The position numbers were made by a program, and so were the translations under genes. From NCBI GenBank assembly GCA_020536535.1, contig JAHLWZ010000794.1:62001-126000 (forward strand): 64,000 nucleotides of DNA, in the 5' to 3' direction. Under the pieces are notes generated by a model. It was given only the letters and a program-made list of their open reading frames with translations, searched no databases and was not told the DNA's origin. The stretch is from Pelomyxa schiedti. Its lineage: Eukaryota > Evosea > Pelobiontida > Pelomyxidae. Below are positions 28,601 to 38,090 of this stretch, piece by piece (within the stretch, counting starts at the first letter, position 1; each line of letters opens with the position of its first letter).

Positions 28601-31600
28601 CTGATTATTTGCAACAGCAAAGGGAGAAAAATAAGAAGGTTACTGGGTTTCTCACTGCTGCAGAGAGACTAGTAGCTCCAATAACAACGGAACTGAGACC
28701 AATTTTTGAAGATTCAGCATTCCCATTTAACCAATTCACACAACGTAGACCTGCTCGTCAAGGTAATTCTTTATCCGTCAGAGGTTTGATAAGATTCTTT
28801 ATGTCAAACGGGACTGATCAGCGATTTTACGCCAAGCGCACTACTGGTGGAAAGAGAAGGCACAGAATTGCTTTAGTTTTAGATATTTCCCTATCAATGC
28901 GCGGGAGGATGAATGAATACTTGCAAGTGTTACTAATTGCCTTTTTAGCAGCTTTAAGGGATTCTGGAATGGACCAAGTCTCTATCCTGGCTTTTGGAGA
29001 GAAAGTTTTCGTCTGCAAGAAGGAAGATGAGCCCTGGGATGATGCGTGCTGTGTTTGTATTTTGAAGATGTTAAGCCAGAGCAACCAGTGTGGGTCATTT
29101 GACGCCGACGCGATTTTAGTTGCAAAGCAAATGCTTCTCACATCGTCTGTAAAAGGCAAAACTAACACTGTATTTGTATTCACTGATGGGTGGAGCACCA
29201 GCGGTGCTAGGGTGTTGGAGGCACTTCAAAATGCTCGCTCTGATGGAGTTGATGTAATTGCCATTAGCTGTGGTTGCAAGAAAACTAATCTTGAAAAAAC
29301 TTATGGGAGGCACATTACTTTTGGTCACCCACGGGATGTTTCAGCAGCTTTGGCGCTCTTCTACAGTCAAGTGGACAGCACAGCTGAACTTGTATTGCCT
29401 CCTGAAAACACCATGCCGCAAAAAAAACCTCTCGCTGAGATACTGAGTGAGTGTCAGTCATGTCAGTCAAGCCAGACAAAAACGGGGGAGGTTTTTCAGG
29501 TTACAAGTGGTGGAAGTAACGGTAACTTGCAGGCAGAAGTTGAAGTGGACCTTGCCTTTGTAGTTGACATCACAGGAAGCATGTCACCTTTTCTTCCTCT
29601 GATAAGGTCCTACATAATGAAGAGTTCCATACAAATTGCAGAAAAAATCAAGGAGAAGCTGCCTGGAATAAATATTAAATTTACTGTTGCAATTTCTCCA
29701 GTACAAGATTATGATGACGTGGGAGTTGCCCCTCTCCACCTCACAGATGATTCAAATATTCTGGAACAATACCTTAGAAATCTGCCAGCTCGAGGAGGAG
29801 GCGACATTGCTGAAAACGTTGTTGAGGGACTGCAAAATGCGTTGAACATACTTCAGGTGCCATCCAAATGTTCGAGACGAGCACAGTTCATTGTAATGAT
29901 GTGTGATGCCCCACAACATGGTGCAGAATGCAACCACAACACTGTATCAGACAGTCACCCACAGTATGGTTCCGCCACCGATCCACGGCCGCAGGTGTCA
30001 GAAATAATAGCAAAGATTGCACAATCTGATATTGGTCTCATATTTTGCCGAATCAGGGAAAAACAGACCAAGAGAATGGAAGATGTCATTTTGAGTGCTT
30101 ATAATAACGTAGTTTCATTGAAACCCAGTGGAAAACAAAAAAATGCCAAAGCAGTGGCCTTCTACGATGGTGAGTCTATAAAAGTCAAGAATCACTTCAT
30201 TTTTGCCTTTGATGATTCTGGTTCAATGATGATTCCAACAACGGATGAGGCCAAACTGTACTACAACACGGAAATTTTAGGGCAAGTTAACTTTATGGTT
30301 GATGCACAGGGTAGTGACAACCCGCAAGGAGCAATGTACAATCTGGGTAAACAGGGGGGATTCTTGGGGAAAAAGCTTCTGGTATTCGACTGGTCCGGTC
30401 CGTGGAACACAGAAGCAATAGAAAGAGAAGTTGGTGCCCCTGGACTTGGCTTCAAAATCGAGTACTCACAATCCGAACAAGATTTTATCAATAGACTTCC
30501 ACAATTTGATATGGCATGGGTGATATCGTTCACCAATTTCCTCAATGCATCCGTGGCACCAGGAATATTTGCTGAGGCTTGTCGTAACTTCCACAAACAA
30601 GGCAAAGGGCTACTAATATTTGGGGATAACGATCCCTACTATGTACATGCCAACGTTGTACTTCCCTGCATTTTGGGGGAACCTATGCAATTAGTTGGTA
30701 ATCAGATGTGCGATCAAGTACTCAAGGCAGGAAAAAATACCAACCGTGGTGAATTTGGAATGCACTTAATTGTCTCTGGACTTCAAAGAATTTACGAAGG
30801 TTACACCATATGTCATGCAGATCGGATTCCTTCGCGTTTCCGAGTTATTGGGACAAACAGTGATCCAACTCCGTATCCAGTGTTTATGGCACGAGATGGT
30901 ACCTGGAAAGACGGTAGAGTGATGGACGGCCGTATTGTGGTTGACATGGGTTTTACCAAGCTCTACAGAGGTTACATGGAAAAGGGTGCCGGAACTGCCC
31001 GATACCTCTCAAACTGTTGTGCATGGTTGGCATACAAAGAAGCTGGCAAGACACGTTGGGATGCCTTGATGAGATCATTTGAGAGCTTTGTAGCAATGCG
31101 AAGGGGTTCCCAAACGGGTTTCGATGACACTGTCTCCGTGATTTACCACGATGACACTCCCAAGACCGTGTTGCCGTGCTGTCCTCTTACAGGCTTAAGT
31201 GTACATCCCCAAAATGATCTCATGGAAAGGTCACACCCTCGTTTCGGTACTAACAACTTCCGGCTGGCTTTGGACCACATCGAAAATGTGATAAGAGAAA
31301 CACCACCTGATACAACACCTGTGCTTCTTTTCATGTCTGATGGAGGCGATTGTGGCAACAGGGAAAGTGCCTACAATAAGATGGCCGAGCTTAAAAGAAA
31401 CTACCCAAGCCTTAAGGTGCACACCATTCTGGCCTATGACAGGAATGGCGAAGTGAATATGAGGGAGCTGTCAAGATATGCCGACTGCACCCTTTCTGTT
31501 GTTGAAGATGACCTACATCTGGAGTCTGAGTTCATGAACATAGCGCAACAAGGAAGCTCTATTTCCACTGCGCTGTCAGAGCAGATATGCGCAAGCTTGG

Positions 31601-31641
31601 CTGAAGATGTTTCTGAGTTTTTAGCCAAAGAAATTCTGTAA
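7689..31641 (+). CDS. Giant midasin-related AAA+ / VWA protein (about 7,900 codons)
   Basis: The start is ATG 7689. Exon 1 (7689-8471) encodes 261 helical residues without a recognised domain. An 80-nt intron (8472-8551) joins VQQ to LTLYLSN, and a huge exon then runs to TAA 31639-31641. In order it holds six midasin/MoxR-type AAA+ modules (Walker A at 10325, 11750, 12569, 13487, 15182 and 16222), a linker of more than 3,000 residues with ASH/MSP-like Ig segments (23480-24350), and four VWA domains (27770-31520). VWA2 is preceded by a basic FYAKRTTGGKRRHRIALVLD segment like that before the MIDAS of midasin. Midasin and MoxR proteins use an AAA+ ring to drive remodelling of a target gripped by a VWA domain; that role is inferred here. 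The acidic tail of Mdn1/Rea1 is absent and the chain is much longer, so a ribosome-assembly function is not assumed. Two anomalies, a frame break near 15301 and a TAA at 26866, are listed separately. Confidence 0.85.
8472..8551 (+). other. 80-nt intron after exon 1 of the giant gene
   Basis: The intron runs from GTTTAACT to CTTTACTGCAG. Its removal is in phase, joining CAG CAG to TTG ACC CTC TAT. The upstream exon is GC-richer than the giant exon that follows, which is the same GC contrast seen at other first exons here. Confidence 0.85.
13889..14089 (+). repeat. Triple FNPL motif in acidic insert of AAA4
   Basis: The insert between Walker A and Walker B of AAA4 carries three FNPL motifs, starting at 13889, 13973 and 14078. 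They sit in Asp/Glu/Asn/Gln-rich sequence (AEAFNPLNLE, EQNFNPLGALE, DAPFNPLSSVE). The spacing is about 28-35 residues. They look like short linear binding motifs in a disordered loop, but no partner is known. Confidence 0.7.
15293..15340 (+). other. Frame break inside AAA5 of the giant gene
   Basis: Upstream of here the frame reads to EDLFGV and then hits TAA at 15338-15340. The homologous frame resumes from about 15301 as GKLLRAICAEEGLTF followed by LLLDELNLAP. In AAA3 of the same protein, 12 residues separate DFYG from the matching GPLARA element; here only about one remains. This fits a loss of roughly 10 codons plus one base (about 31-34 nt). GT..AG pairs of the right length exist, but they would delete conserved core and are not pyrimidine-rich, so an intron is unlikely. 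Confidence 0.75.
23480..24350 (+). other. ASH/MSP-like Ig segments in the linker of the giant protein
   Basis: The segment VDFGVIYVGTPQQQVLRIF followed by FSLDAHETVDVTIEVFSP has the pattern of ASH (ASPM-SPD2-Hydin) / major-sperm-protein-like beta sandwiches: a VxFGxVxVG strand, then a neighbouring NxS-type strand. A second similar unit (QLALFNGSTEYLTVRL through FLPPQTKMFVQVTG) follows at about 24170-24310. Such domains occur in cilia- and centrosome-linked proteins and in cytoskeletal adaptors. The assignment is by eye. Confidence 0.55.
26782..26895 (+). other. Candidate 114-nt intron removing an in-frame TAA
   Basis: The same reading frame continues on both sides of the TAA at 26866-26868. 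A GTAACT donor at 26782 and a pyrimidine-rich acceptor ending TACTTCACTCAG at 26895 delimit 114 nt, a multiple of three, in phase 0. Splicing joins SLLHTL to YPKLCRHW. A weaker in-phase donor, GTGGAA, lies at 26806. If the site is not spliced, the gene would be split into two products here. Confidence 0.6.
27770..30160 (+). other. VWA domains 1-3 of the giant protein
   Basis: VWA1 has its MIDAS DDSLS at 27793 and a later MLITDG. VWA2 has DISLS at 28882 and FVFTDGWS, and is the domain most like midasin's own MIDAS. VWA3 has DITGSM near 29564 and VMMCDAP, and is of the type found with alpha-kinases (vwkA-like). Each keeps the DxSxS or DxTxS metal-binding signature. Three different VWA subtypes in series suggest assembly by domain accretion rather than tandem duplication. 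Confidence 0.8.
30181..31520 (+). other. VWA4 split by an inserted Rossmann-like domain
   Basis: The MIDAS strand FIFAFDDSGSM starts near 30199, with DDSGS at 30211. The helix expected next (WDALMRSFESFVAMRR) and the later LLFMSDGGDCG strand only appear from about 31059 and 31321. About 230-260 residues lie between. They contain KKLLVFDWSG, DMAWVISFTN, GKGLLIFGDN and VLPCILGE, a strand-turn pattern resembling ThuA or class I amidotransferase-like folds. No clear Cys-His-Glu triad was identified, so an enzymatic role is not claimed. Confidence 0.6.
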
Positions 31642-32145
31642 CTCAACAAAAACTTTTCGCTCTTTTTGTTTTTTCCTCTTTTGCCACGCCGACAATCCGA
31701 CAAGACCCCCTCGGATCTTAAGTTTGTTAAAGACCGCAGTACTCCTTTGGAAGTTGGTACCGGCCAAGAGTTGTGATGGGTGCCTTGTTATCAAATCGAC
31801 AGATGATCAACTAAATTCCATCACCACAAGCTTCCATTTCCGTCCTTGGGCAGCACTTCCCCTTTGAAGAAAACAAATCAGCTAAATTGACTTCTTCACT
31901 TTACGAGTTGATTTTTCACTGGCTCTCGTTGAACGAGGGTGCAAAGGAGATAAAAAAAATACTACGAAAACAAAAAAAAAAAACCAGACAGACCAACAAC
32001 TGACGGGTCTACCCCCCCCCCCCCCCCCCCCCCCACGGTATTCTTCGTTTTTTTTTTTTTTTATTCGTACCACAACACTAACTCCTTTTTTTTTTATCCA
32101 GTGCAGGGCGAACGGTGCTTTAGTGGTTATTATTTGTGAGGCGTG
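31642..32145. other. Intergenic, with homopolymer tracts
   Basis: No gene is seen between the giant gene stop and the PP2C-like start. The stretch holds a 23-nt poly-C run and several A and T runs. It is the presumed promoter region of the downstream gene, but no specific element was recognised. Confidence 0.6.
32012..32034. repeat. Poly-C homopolymer (C23)
   Basis: An uninterrupted run of 23 C lies 111 nt upstream of the ATG at 32146, within otherwise A/T-rich flanks. On the other strand it is a poly-G run able to form a quadruplex. Its exact length is prone to sequencing error. Confidence 0.9.
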
Positions 32146-35100
32146 ATGTTGCGAGTGTCACCTTCCAATTCGCCGACATCGACGCCTATTCCGTCACCTA
32201 TGTCCACGCCAGTTTCGCCAATTACACCGGCAATGGTGCCCAGCAATTCCTCGTCTTCACTGGAGACATTCAGGTCTCACTCTCGTGGCTCCAGCACTTT
32301 TTCTGGAGTCTCGAGATCGACCTCAGATTCCCACGGTTCGTGTGGTGGCTCTAGTTCATACTCTTTTTCATTTTCGTCATCTTCATCTTCTTCGTCTTCT
32401 TCAGCACAGAGAAGAGGCACGAACAGGCCTATACCACAATATAGGTCTTCTGTTAACTTAGTACCACATCCAATCACAGCCACTGCATCTTCTTCGATGT
32501 TGTTGCCAGCTTCACTGGTAGCACTGAGACAGGCTCCATTGAAACGGAGCAATTCCCAAAGCGCCAATATTTTCATTTCCAATGCAATGACCAATATTGC
32601 GAATGCATCTTTTCGGGCGGGTACTACTCCTACTCCAGGATCACTTGCGACACAGCCTTCACCTCACACGCCTACCGGGCGTGTTCCACTGGCTCCTCCA
32701 ATTCACCTTGCGCTGCCTTCCACAAAACTCCACTCACTAAACACATTCCACAGCCCACCTATTAGATTATCTACTCTTCCGGGTTCTCGTAATCCATCTG
32801 CTCATTCTCATCACCGTCATAGTCACACACACCATAACCACTCACACAAAGCCAGACGACAAGCTAAGTTAAAGAATTCGGATGTATTAGATGGAAAAGC
32901 TCACAAAACAATAGAGCTAGAAAATCTTTCAACAATACCATCAAAGCCTGTAACTACACCTGCGGCCACAACACCTATTGCTCCCACACCAACGCCGACA
33001 CCTCAACCCTCTACAACCACAACCACTACATCGACAACTGCATCTGTAACGATGGAGTCGGCACTAAAGAGCAGTGTCTCCACTCCCAATGCACATTGTA
33101 CAGCTTCACCAGCTCTTCAACATATTGTATCAGAACCAATACATCACATTCATTCAGACCACACCGAGCAACCCTCTGCCCCAAGCATTTGGGAATCTGC
33201 AAGGCGGGACACCTTCATAACTCCAACAGAACGTGCAAGGGGCCTGACACTTATTGCAAGTGCTTCAAGCCCAGCAGTAAATGGGGTAATTCCCAATGCA
33301 GAGAAAATTTTGCATGCTATCAGGAGAGTTGAAGAGGAAGTCTTCAAGCTTGGAAATCATAAAGGTGAAATCCTTATTTCTTTCAATGGTGTGTCTCATA
33401 TTCTCAGACAAACTTAGAGCAGAGTTGTTGGAGACAGAATTGCAAGAGAGCAAGGTTTTCCAACCAAACCCGACTATTTCAATCTTACAAGACTAAAAAG
33501 CGACTTGCACTTTTACTGTCAATGAAGGAAGACCTAAGAAGGACTAGTGAAATTGCCAATAAACAAATCCCTCCTTCCTTGGGCCTCTCTTTTCTGACCT
33601 CCATGACTGAATCCTTTTTCCATTTAATTGATGCACTGCCCCCAGTAAGCTCTGCTTCTCCCTGCTAAGTTATTTATTGGGCATCAGGATTTCGTCACCA
33701 AGCACACATCGTCAGAAATACACTCAATCCAGAACTCTGGATCTGAAGATATTTTACTTAAAATCTCCAATATTTTTTCTGCCCAGGCTGTCTCCACATA
33801 CCCTTATGATCAGGCAGCAAAAAAACGGGTATGCCTTCTCCGTCCAACACTTTCCAACACAAACACCTAAATGCCTTCAAAGCTTGGAAATCCAGTTTGT
33901 GACCACTTTCATGCAAAGCTCTGTTCTGGTGGCAGAGCTTTCCTTTGCATAACCGATGGCTGTATGCCTTTTTTTTGTAATACCTCATTTAACGATGTAA
34001 GGTAACTGGGGTGTAAAGCCGAAAGAAGCCGCTTGCCGAGCTTCCTCAACATTTATCAATTTCCTTTTTGAGAAATCTTTGTAAGTAACCCTTCAATATG
34101 TATTTTTTCTTAAACTTCAAGTGGCGTGTCCTCTGTCCAGGAGTATGGCGCACTCATGATTCAAGCACTTGCACATGCCCATAATTCTATTGTATGGGAT
34201 AAACGGGATATTGTTGAAGTGGGGACAACCACTTTACTTGGTGTAACATGTGTTCCAACAAGAGTATGTTTTCCTGTGCCCTTTAGGTAAAGTTTTCTTC
34301 TAAGGGTGCTGTAGGTCGAGTGGCAAAGTGATCCTCATGAAAGTGAGTTTTTTCTTCTAATAGTACTGCTAAGCCCACGATTGGTAACTTGTCATTTCAG
34401 GTGTAAAATATAGTAAATGGGCTTGTATAGTATTAAGCATTGGTGACTGTAAGGTTTGCTTGGTTTTCTGTGAGATTACTCTTACCAAACTCTATAGGCT
34501 TTTCGTTGGTCTGCAAAAGAAAAGAAAGTTTATGAAATTACGTATGGGAGGAGACATTAGAAAAGCAACCTAAATCTTTAAGTGCAGGAAACCGTGGTAC
34601 TCTTGACCCCTCTGATCCCGGAGGTCGAATTGGGCCCTTTCTTGGGGGAGGTGCTCCTGATTTACGCAACTTGTGTCTATACCACACCCCTTGTAACAAA
34701 AACGATATAATTGTACTGGTAAGGTAGGCAGAATTCCACCACAAACAAACACCAGCACGACCAAAAAAAAAGTAATCTACCGTCTAGTGATGGTGTTCAC
34801 GACAATCTGGAAGCACCTGCACTGGCTGTAGATCCCGGAACGCTTGTTCCCGAATTCGTTGACAAATCATGGGACGAAGCAACAGCTCTTAATCCCGAAA
34901 AAGCATCCCGGGCTCGAGAGGAATTTATGTATGTATCCCTTCAAACTAACTCTTAATATTTTCTTTATCTACGTTTTTAAACCCATACAGGACCAAAAAA
35001 CTGGCGGAACTTGTTTCCCCCGATTTAGAGCAACCCCTTGTCCACGAAGTTGTAGAAAGGATTATCTCCTACTGTATGAATATAACAAGCCCCAGCAGGT

Positions 35101-35320
35101 TTCCTACAACACTTCCCCACTTACTGGAGAACAAACCACTTAAAACGTTAATAGGACTTTCCTTGAAAAAAACCCACGTGGACGGCTTCCTCACGATTTC
35201 AAAACATATCCAGGAAAGTTGGATCACACAACTTGCCTGGCACTTAGCCTGCAGCCTTCTTGGTATTATCTTTATGCTCCCGACCCATTTTCTTTTGTAC
35301 TTACCAACAATAGGGTGTGA
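32146..35320 (+). CDS. PP2C (PPM)-like phosphatase domain protein with long disordered N-terminus
   Basis: ATG 32146 opens a low-complexity exon of about 400 codons, rich in Ser, Thr, Pro and His (poly-Ser near 32390, a His-rich block near 32810). After introns at about 33363-33405 and 33454-33490, a short charged segment follows (DKLRAELLETELQESK, TKKRLALLLSMKEDLRR). The C-terminal half matches a PPM-type domain: GRAFLCITDG in the position of the DGHGG motif, VGTTTLLGVTCV, VLSIGDCKAF, DPSDPGGRIGPFLGGG, IIVLVSDGVHDNL and KLDHTTCLALSLQ. Metal-binding Asp residues of the IGD and SDG motifs are kept. The first motif lacks the usual HGG, so activity is uncertain. The family dephosphorylates phospho-Ser/Thr using Mn/Mg. 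Stop is TGA 35318-35320. The SDG motif relies on an inferred intron starting GTAGGCAG. Confidence 0.7.
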
Positions 35321-35676
35321 CAGGCGTTTTTGTTGTAAAATCACATTGGATTTATGTATAAAGCAAACCAACTATAAAGTGTCTAAAAAGAGGTGTTTTT
35401 AAACCAACCAATTTGTTCAAATTTTTGCCCGTGGTACCGCCGGTACCCCCTGGCCTCAGTTGAAAAAACCACCCAGATCTGGTTGGACAACAGGCGAAAC
35501 ACCAAAAGGAAGGAAAAATGGAACATCCCGAACTCGATTAATTGGTTGATTTGGCTTTTTTTTTTTTATTTTTGTTGGAAACGCGAGTACGTCTGGGCAT
35601 ACGAGAGGCGTTTGTGGGTTGGAACGCGGATCTGGGCCCCATAGACAACAAAATAAAGCAAAGGAGGCAGGGCGAG
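35321..35676. other. Intergenic, nothing recognised
   Basis: These 356 nt lie between the PP2C-like gene and the MST-like kinase and include a T-rich run near 35555. No conserved frame, RNA gene or repeat was seen. Confidence 0.5.
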
Positions 35677-37687
35677 ATGAGTTCCGGGAGGACCGTGGCG
35701 CCGGGGATACGACCCGACTCGGTTATGAACGAAGATCCAGATCAGTTGTTCGAAGTAATGGGCATTCTGGGCAGAGGGTACACTCTTTGTACCGTATTTT
35801 TTTTTTTTTTTAACTCCAGAGTTTTTTGTGGTAATTGGGCTGCAGATCATACGGATTGGTTTGTGCTTGTAAGGATGTCAAAGGGAACATGTACGCGATC
35901 AAATTCATCGAGGTGGCCCTCGAAAAAGAGCAGAATGCCCTCTTACAAAAGGAGATAGACGTATTGCAAGAGCTTACAGGAAGTCCACATTGTGTGAGTT
36001 TCATAGAGGTTATCACGTCAAATCTCACTCTACCATAGGTCCAGTATTACGGGTGCTACATGAAGGACACCACATTACTTGTTTTCCCCCTACCCACCTC
36101 TTTGGGGTTTTTCCAACTAACTATGTCAAGATTGTGATGGAATACTGTGAAGGGGGAGCTGTCCTCGATATAATGAACGTGTGCCATGTTACAATGCCTG
36201 AAGAAGCCATTGCAGCTATTATTGCTCATGTAGTTGAAGGTCTAGTCTTTCTACACTCCCATAAGTTGATGCACAGAGATGTGTGTTGTAATATTCTTCT
36301 CCAACTGAACTGAATCGCGTTTTAGGTCAAGGTAAACACAAAACAATCAAACAAAAAACAGCAAGAAGCACCAAGTCCCAGTGATAACCAAACTTACAGG
36401 CTGCCAATGTTTTACTAACTGCTGCAGGCGAACCCAAACTTGGTATCTTTTTTTTCTTCTTTGAAGAATCTGACGCCATTCACATTAGCGGATTGTACGA
36501 CTCTTTCCTCAACTTATAACTTATACCAGCAACGTCACCCAGGGCGTTTTTTCCTCATTTAACACTGACGAATTTCTAAATAGTTGGTGTATCGGCCAAG
36601 CTCAAGTCCACAGTGTGCAGGGCCACTACCTGCGTGGGGTCTCCCTATTGGATGAGCCCCGAAGTAATGTAATATTTCCTCTGCGCATTTTGGTAGTGAC
36701 GGTAAATAGAAAAGGTGTTCCATACTCGTTTAAGGCCGATGTATGGAGTCTTGGCATAACCTGCATTGAAATGGCAGAGGGCAAGCCACCTTTCTTCAAT
36801 GTTAATCCCTACAAGGTTTATTCTCGCGTACTTCAGTTATTGGTAATAAGGAGCCCTAGGTAATTTTTACCATAGTAGCAAAGCCCCCCTCTACGCTCTC
36901 TCAACCCAACAACTGGTCACCAGAATTTAATCGGTTCATCGCCCGTTGTTTGGTGACAAATCCTGAACAGAGACCAAACGCTGCTGATTTACTTAGTGTA
37001 CGAATTTTGTATTAGAAATCTTGGTTAATGCCACTGCCAACAGGACCCCTTTATTGAAAAAGGAAAAAGTGTACCTTCAGAATGCATGAAATACCTTGTA
37101 GCACAGTGTCTGCCAGACTTACAAGCTCATCGCGCACAGCAAGCCGCCCTTCTGAACGAGGTATTTTGTTATCTTATTGGACATTACTAACTGTCCCCAA
37201 GACGCCACAAGGAAACACAAATCCTTCTTCGACTGTACATCTCACCCGCCCTGGTTCTCAGATTGGCTTATTAAAAAGTGGGTCTTTTTGCTACACACAG
37301 AGTGACACGGCCACATCGACTTTTGGGACAAGCAGCTCACAAATTGCAACAACACCGGCAAGTACCCCTTCATCAAGAAGAAAATCTTCTTCACACAGAA
37401 AATCCACCCGGGGCACTGCAGAAGGCCCAGGAGCAACCACTTTGGATCCTGCAGCGCAATCTGCCACAGCCACCAACTTATCAACAGATACCAACGCAAA
37501 TTCTTCCGGTAGCTCATCACCGACTAGCAACAATTCAACGGCAGCTAACAGCACCACAACGACTACTGCAACTGACACTAATACAAACCAAGGCTCAAGC
37601 AGCAGGCACACACATACCCACGTACACCACCATCACCGCAACAGCCGTAACGCCACCAACCTCGTGTCTGCTTCATCAGCCCACTGA
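35677..37687 (+). CDS. MST/Hippo-like STE20 (GCK) protein kinase
   Basis: ATG 35677, stop TGA 37685-37687. After splicing, the kinase domain is complete: GILGRGSYGLVCACKD, AIKFIEVALEKEQ, IVMEYCEGGAVLDIM, HRDVKAANVLLTA, LADFGVSAKLK, VGSPYWMSPEVIKG and ADVWSLGITCIEMAEGKPPF. The GSPYWMSPE activation segment and the IEMAEGKPP sequence after subdomain IX are typical of germinal-centre STE20 kinases, close to MST1/2. The C-terminal tail is Ser/Thr/Pro-rich and ends with a His-rich block (HTHTHVHHHH). No SARAH domain was recognised, which separates it from canonical Hippo/MST. The gene is cut by many short introns, and two exons are only 6 nt long (listed separately). Such kinases act in Hippo/NDR-type growth and cytokinesis pathways; the specific role here is inferred. 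Confidence 0.88.
36326..36331 (+). other. 6-nt microexon GTCAAG (Val-Lys of HRDVKAAN)
   Basis: The upstream exon ends CAC AGA GAT before GTGTGTTG. An acceptor TTTTAG precedes GTCAAG and a donor GTAAAC follows it. The next exon begins GCT GCC AAT GTT. Only with this microexon does the catalytic loop read HRDVKAAN, including the essential Lys. Confidence 0.8.
36489..36494 (+). other. 6-nt microexon CGGATT (in ADFG)
   Basis: The preceding exon ends CTT G at 36442. The segment CGGATT is bounded by CACATTAG and GTACGACT, and the next exon begins TTGGTGTATCG at 36584. The join CTT G|CG GAT T|TT GGT encodes L-A-D-F-G. Without it the DFG metal-binding motif is absent. Confidence 0.8.
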
Positions 37688-38090
37688 TGTTTACACTATG
37701 ATTACAAATATTTAATATGTACATACCACTTTTTTGTTACCATCTGTTACAAACCTTCGTTTCTGCTGTGGCTACGAAAGTTTTTTGAACGGGAATGGCT
37801 TTTGCTATTGCTACTTATTCCATTTAAGTCCAGCACCAAGCTCTTACCTCTTGGGTTGTAGTTCTTGATTTTTAAAGGAATTTTTTTCCCAGCGTGAGGT
37901 TGAAGACGTTTCAGGGACGAACCGACACAAAACACCTTCCATTCAAGCTAAAACCATGTCACGCAGAGGAAAATAAGCACTCCAAAATGCACTCGATCTG
38001 TTCTGTTACTGTCAAGTAAGCAGTGAAAAGCGCATCACGACTTCATGAGGCCGACAAGCAAGTGAATGAAAAAAAATGTGTCAACCTTTT
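37688..38090. other. Convergent intergenic spacer, nothing recognised
   Basis: These 403 nt lie between the 3' end of the MST-like kinase and the 3' end of the minus-strand gene. They presumably hold both terminators. No ORF or repeat of note was seen. Confidence 0.5.

Noticed and set aside
7689-31641. Calling the giant gene MDN1/midasin outright
   Set aside because: The AAA ring and VWA2 are midasin-like, but the acidic tail is absent and three extra VWAs, ASH-like segments and a nested domain are present. No symbol was assigned.
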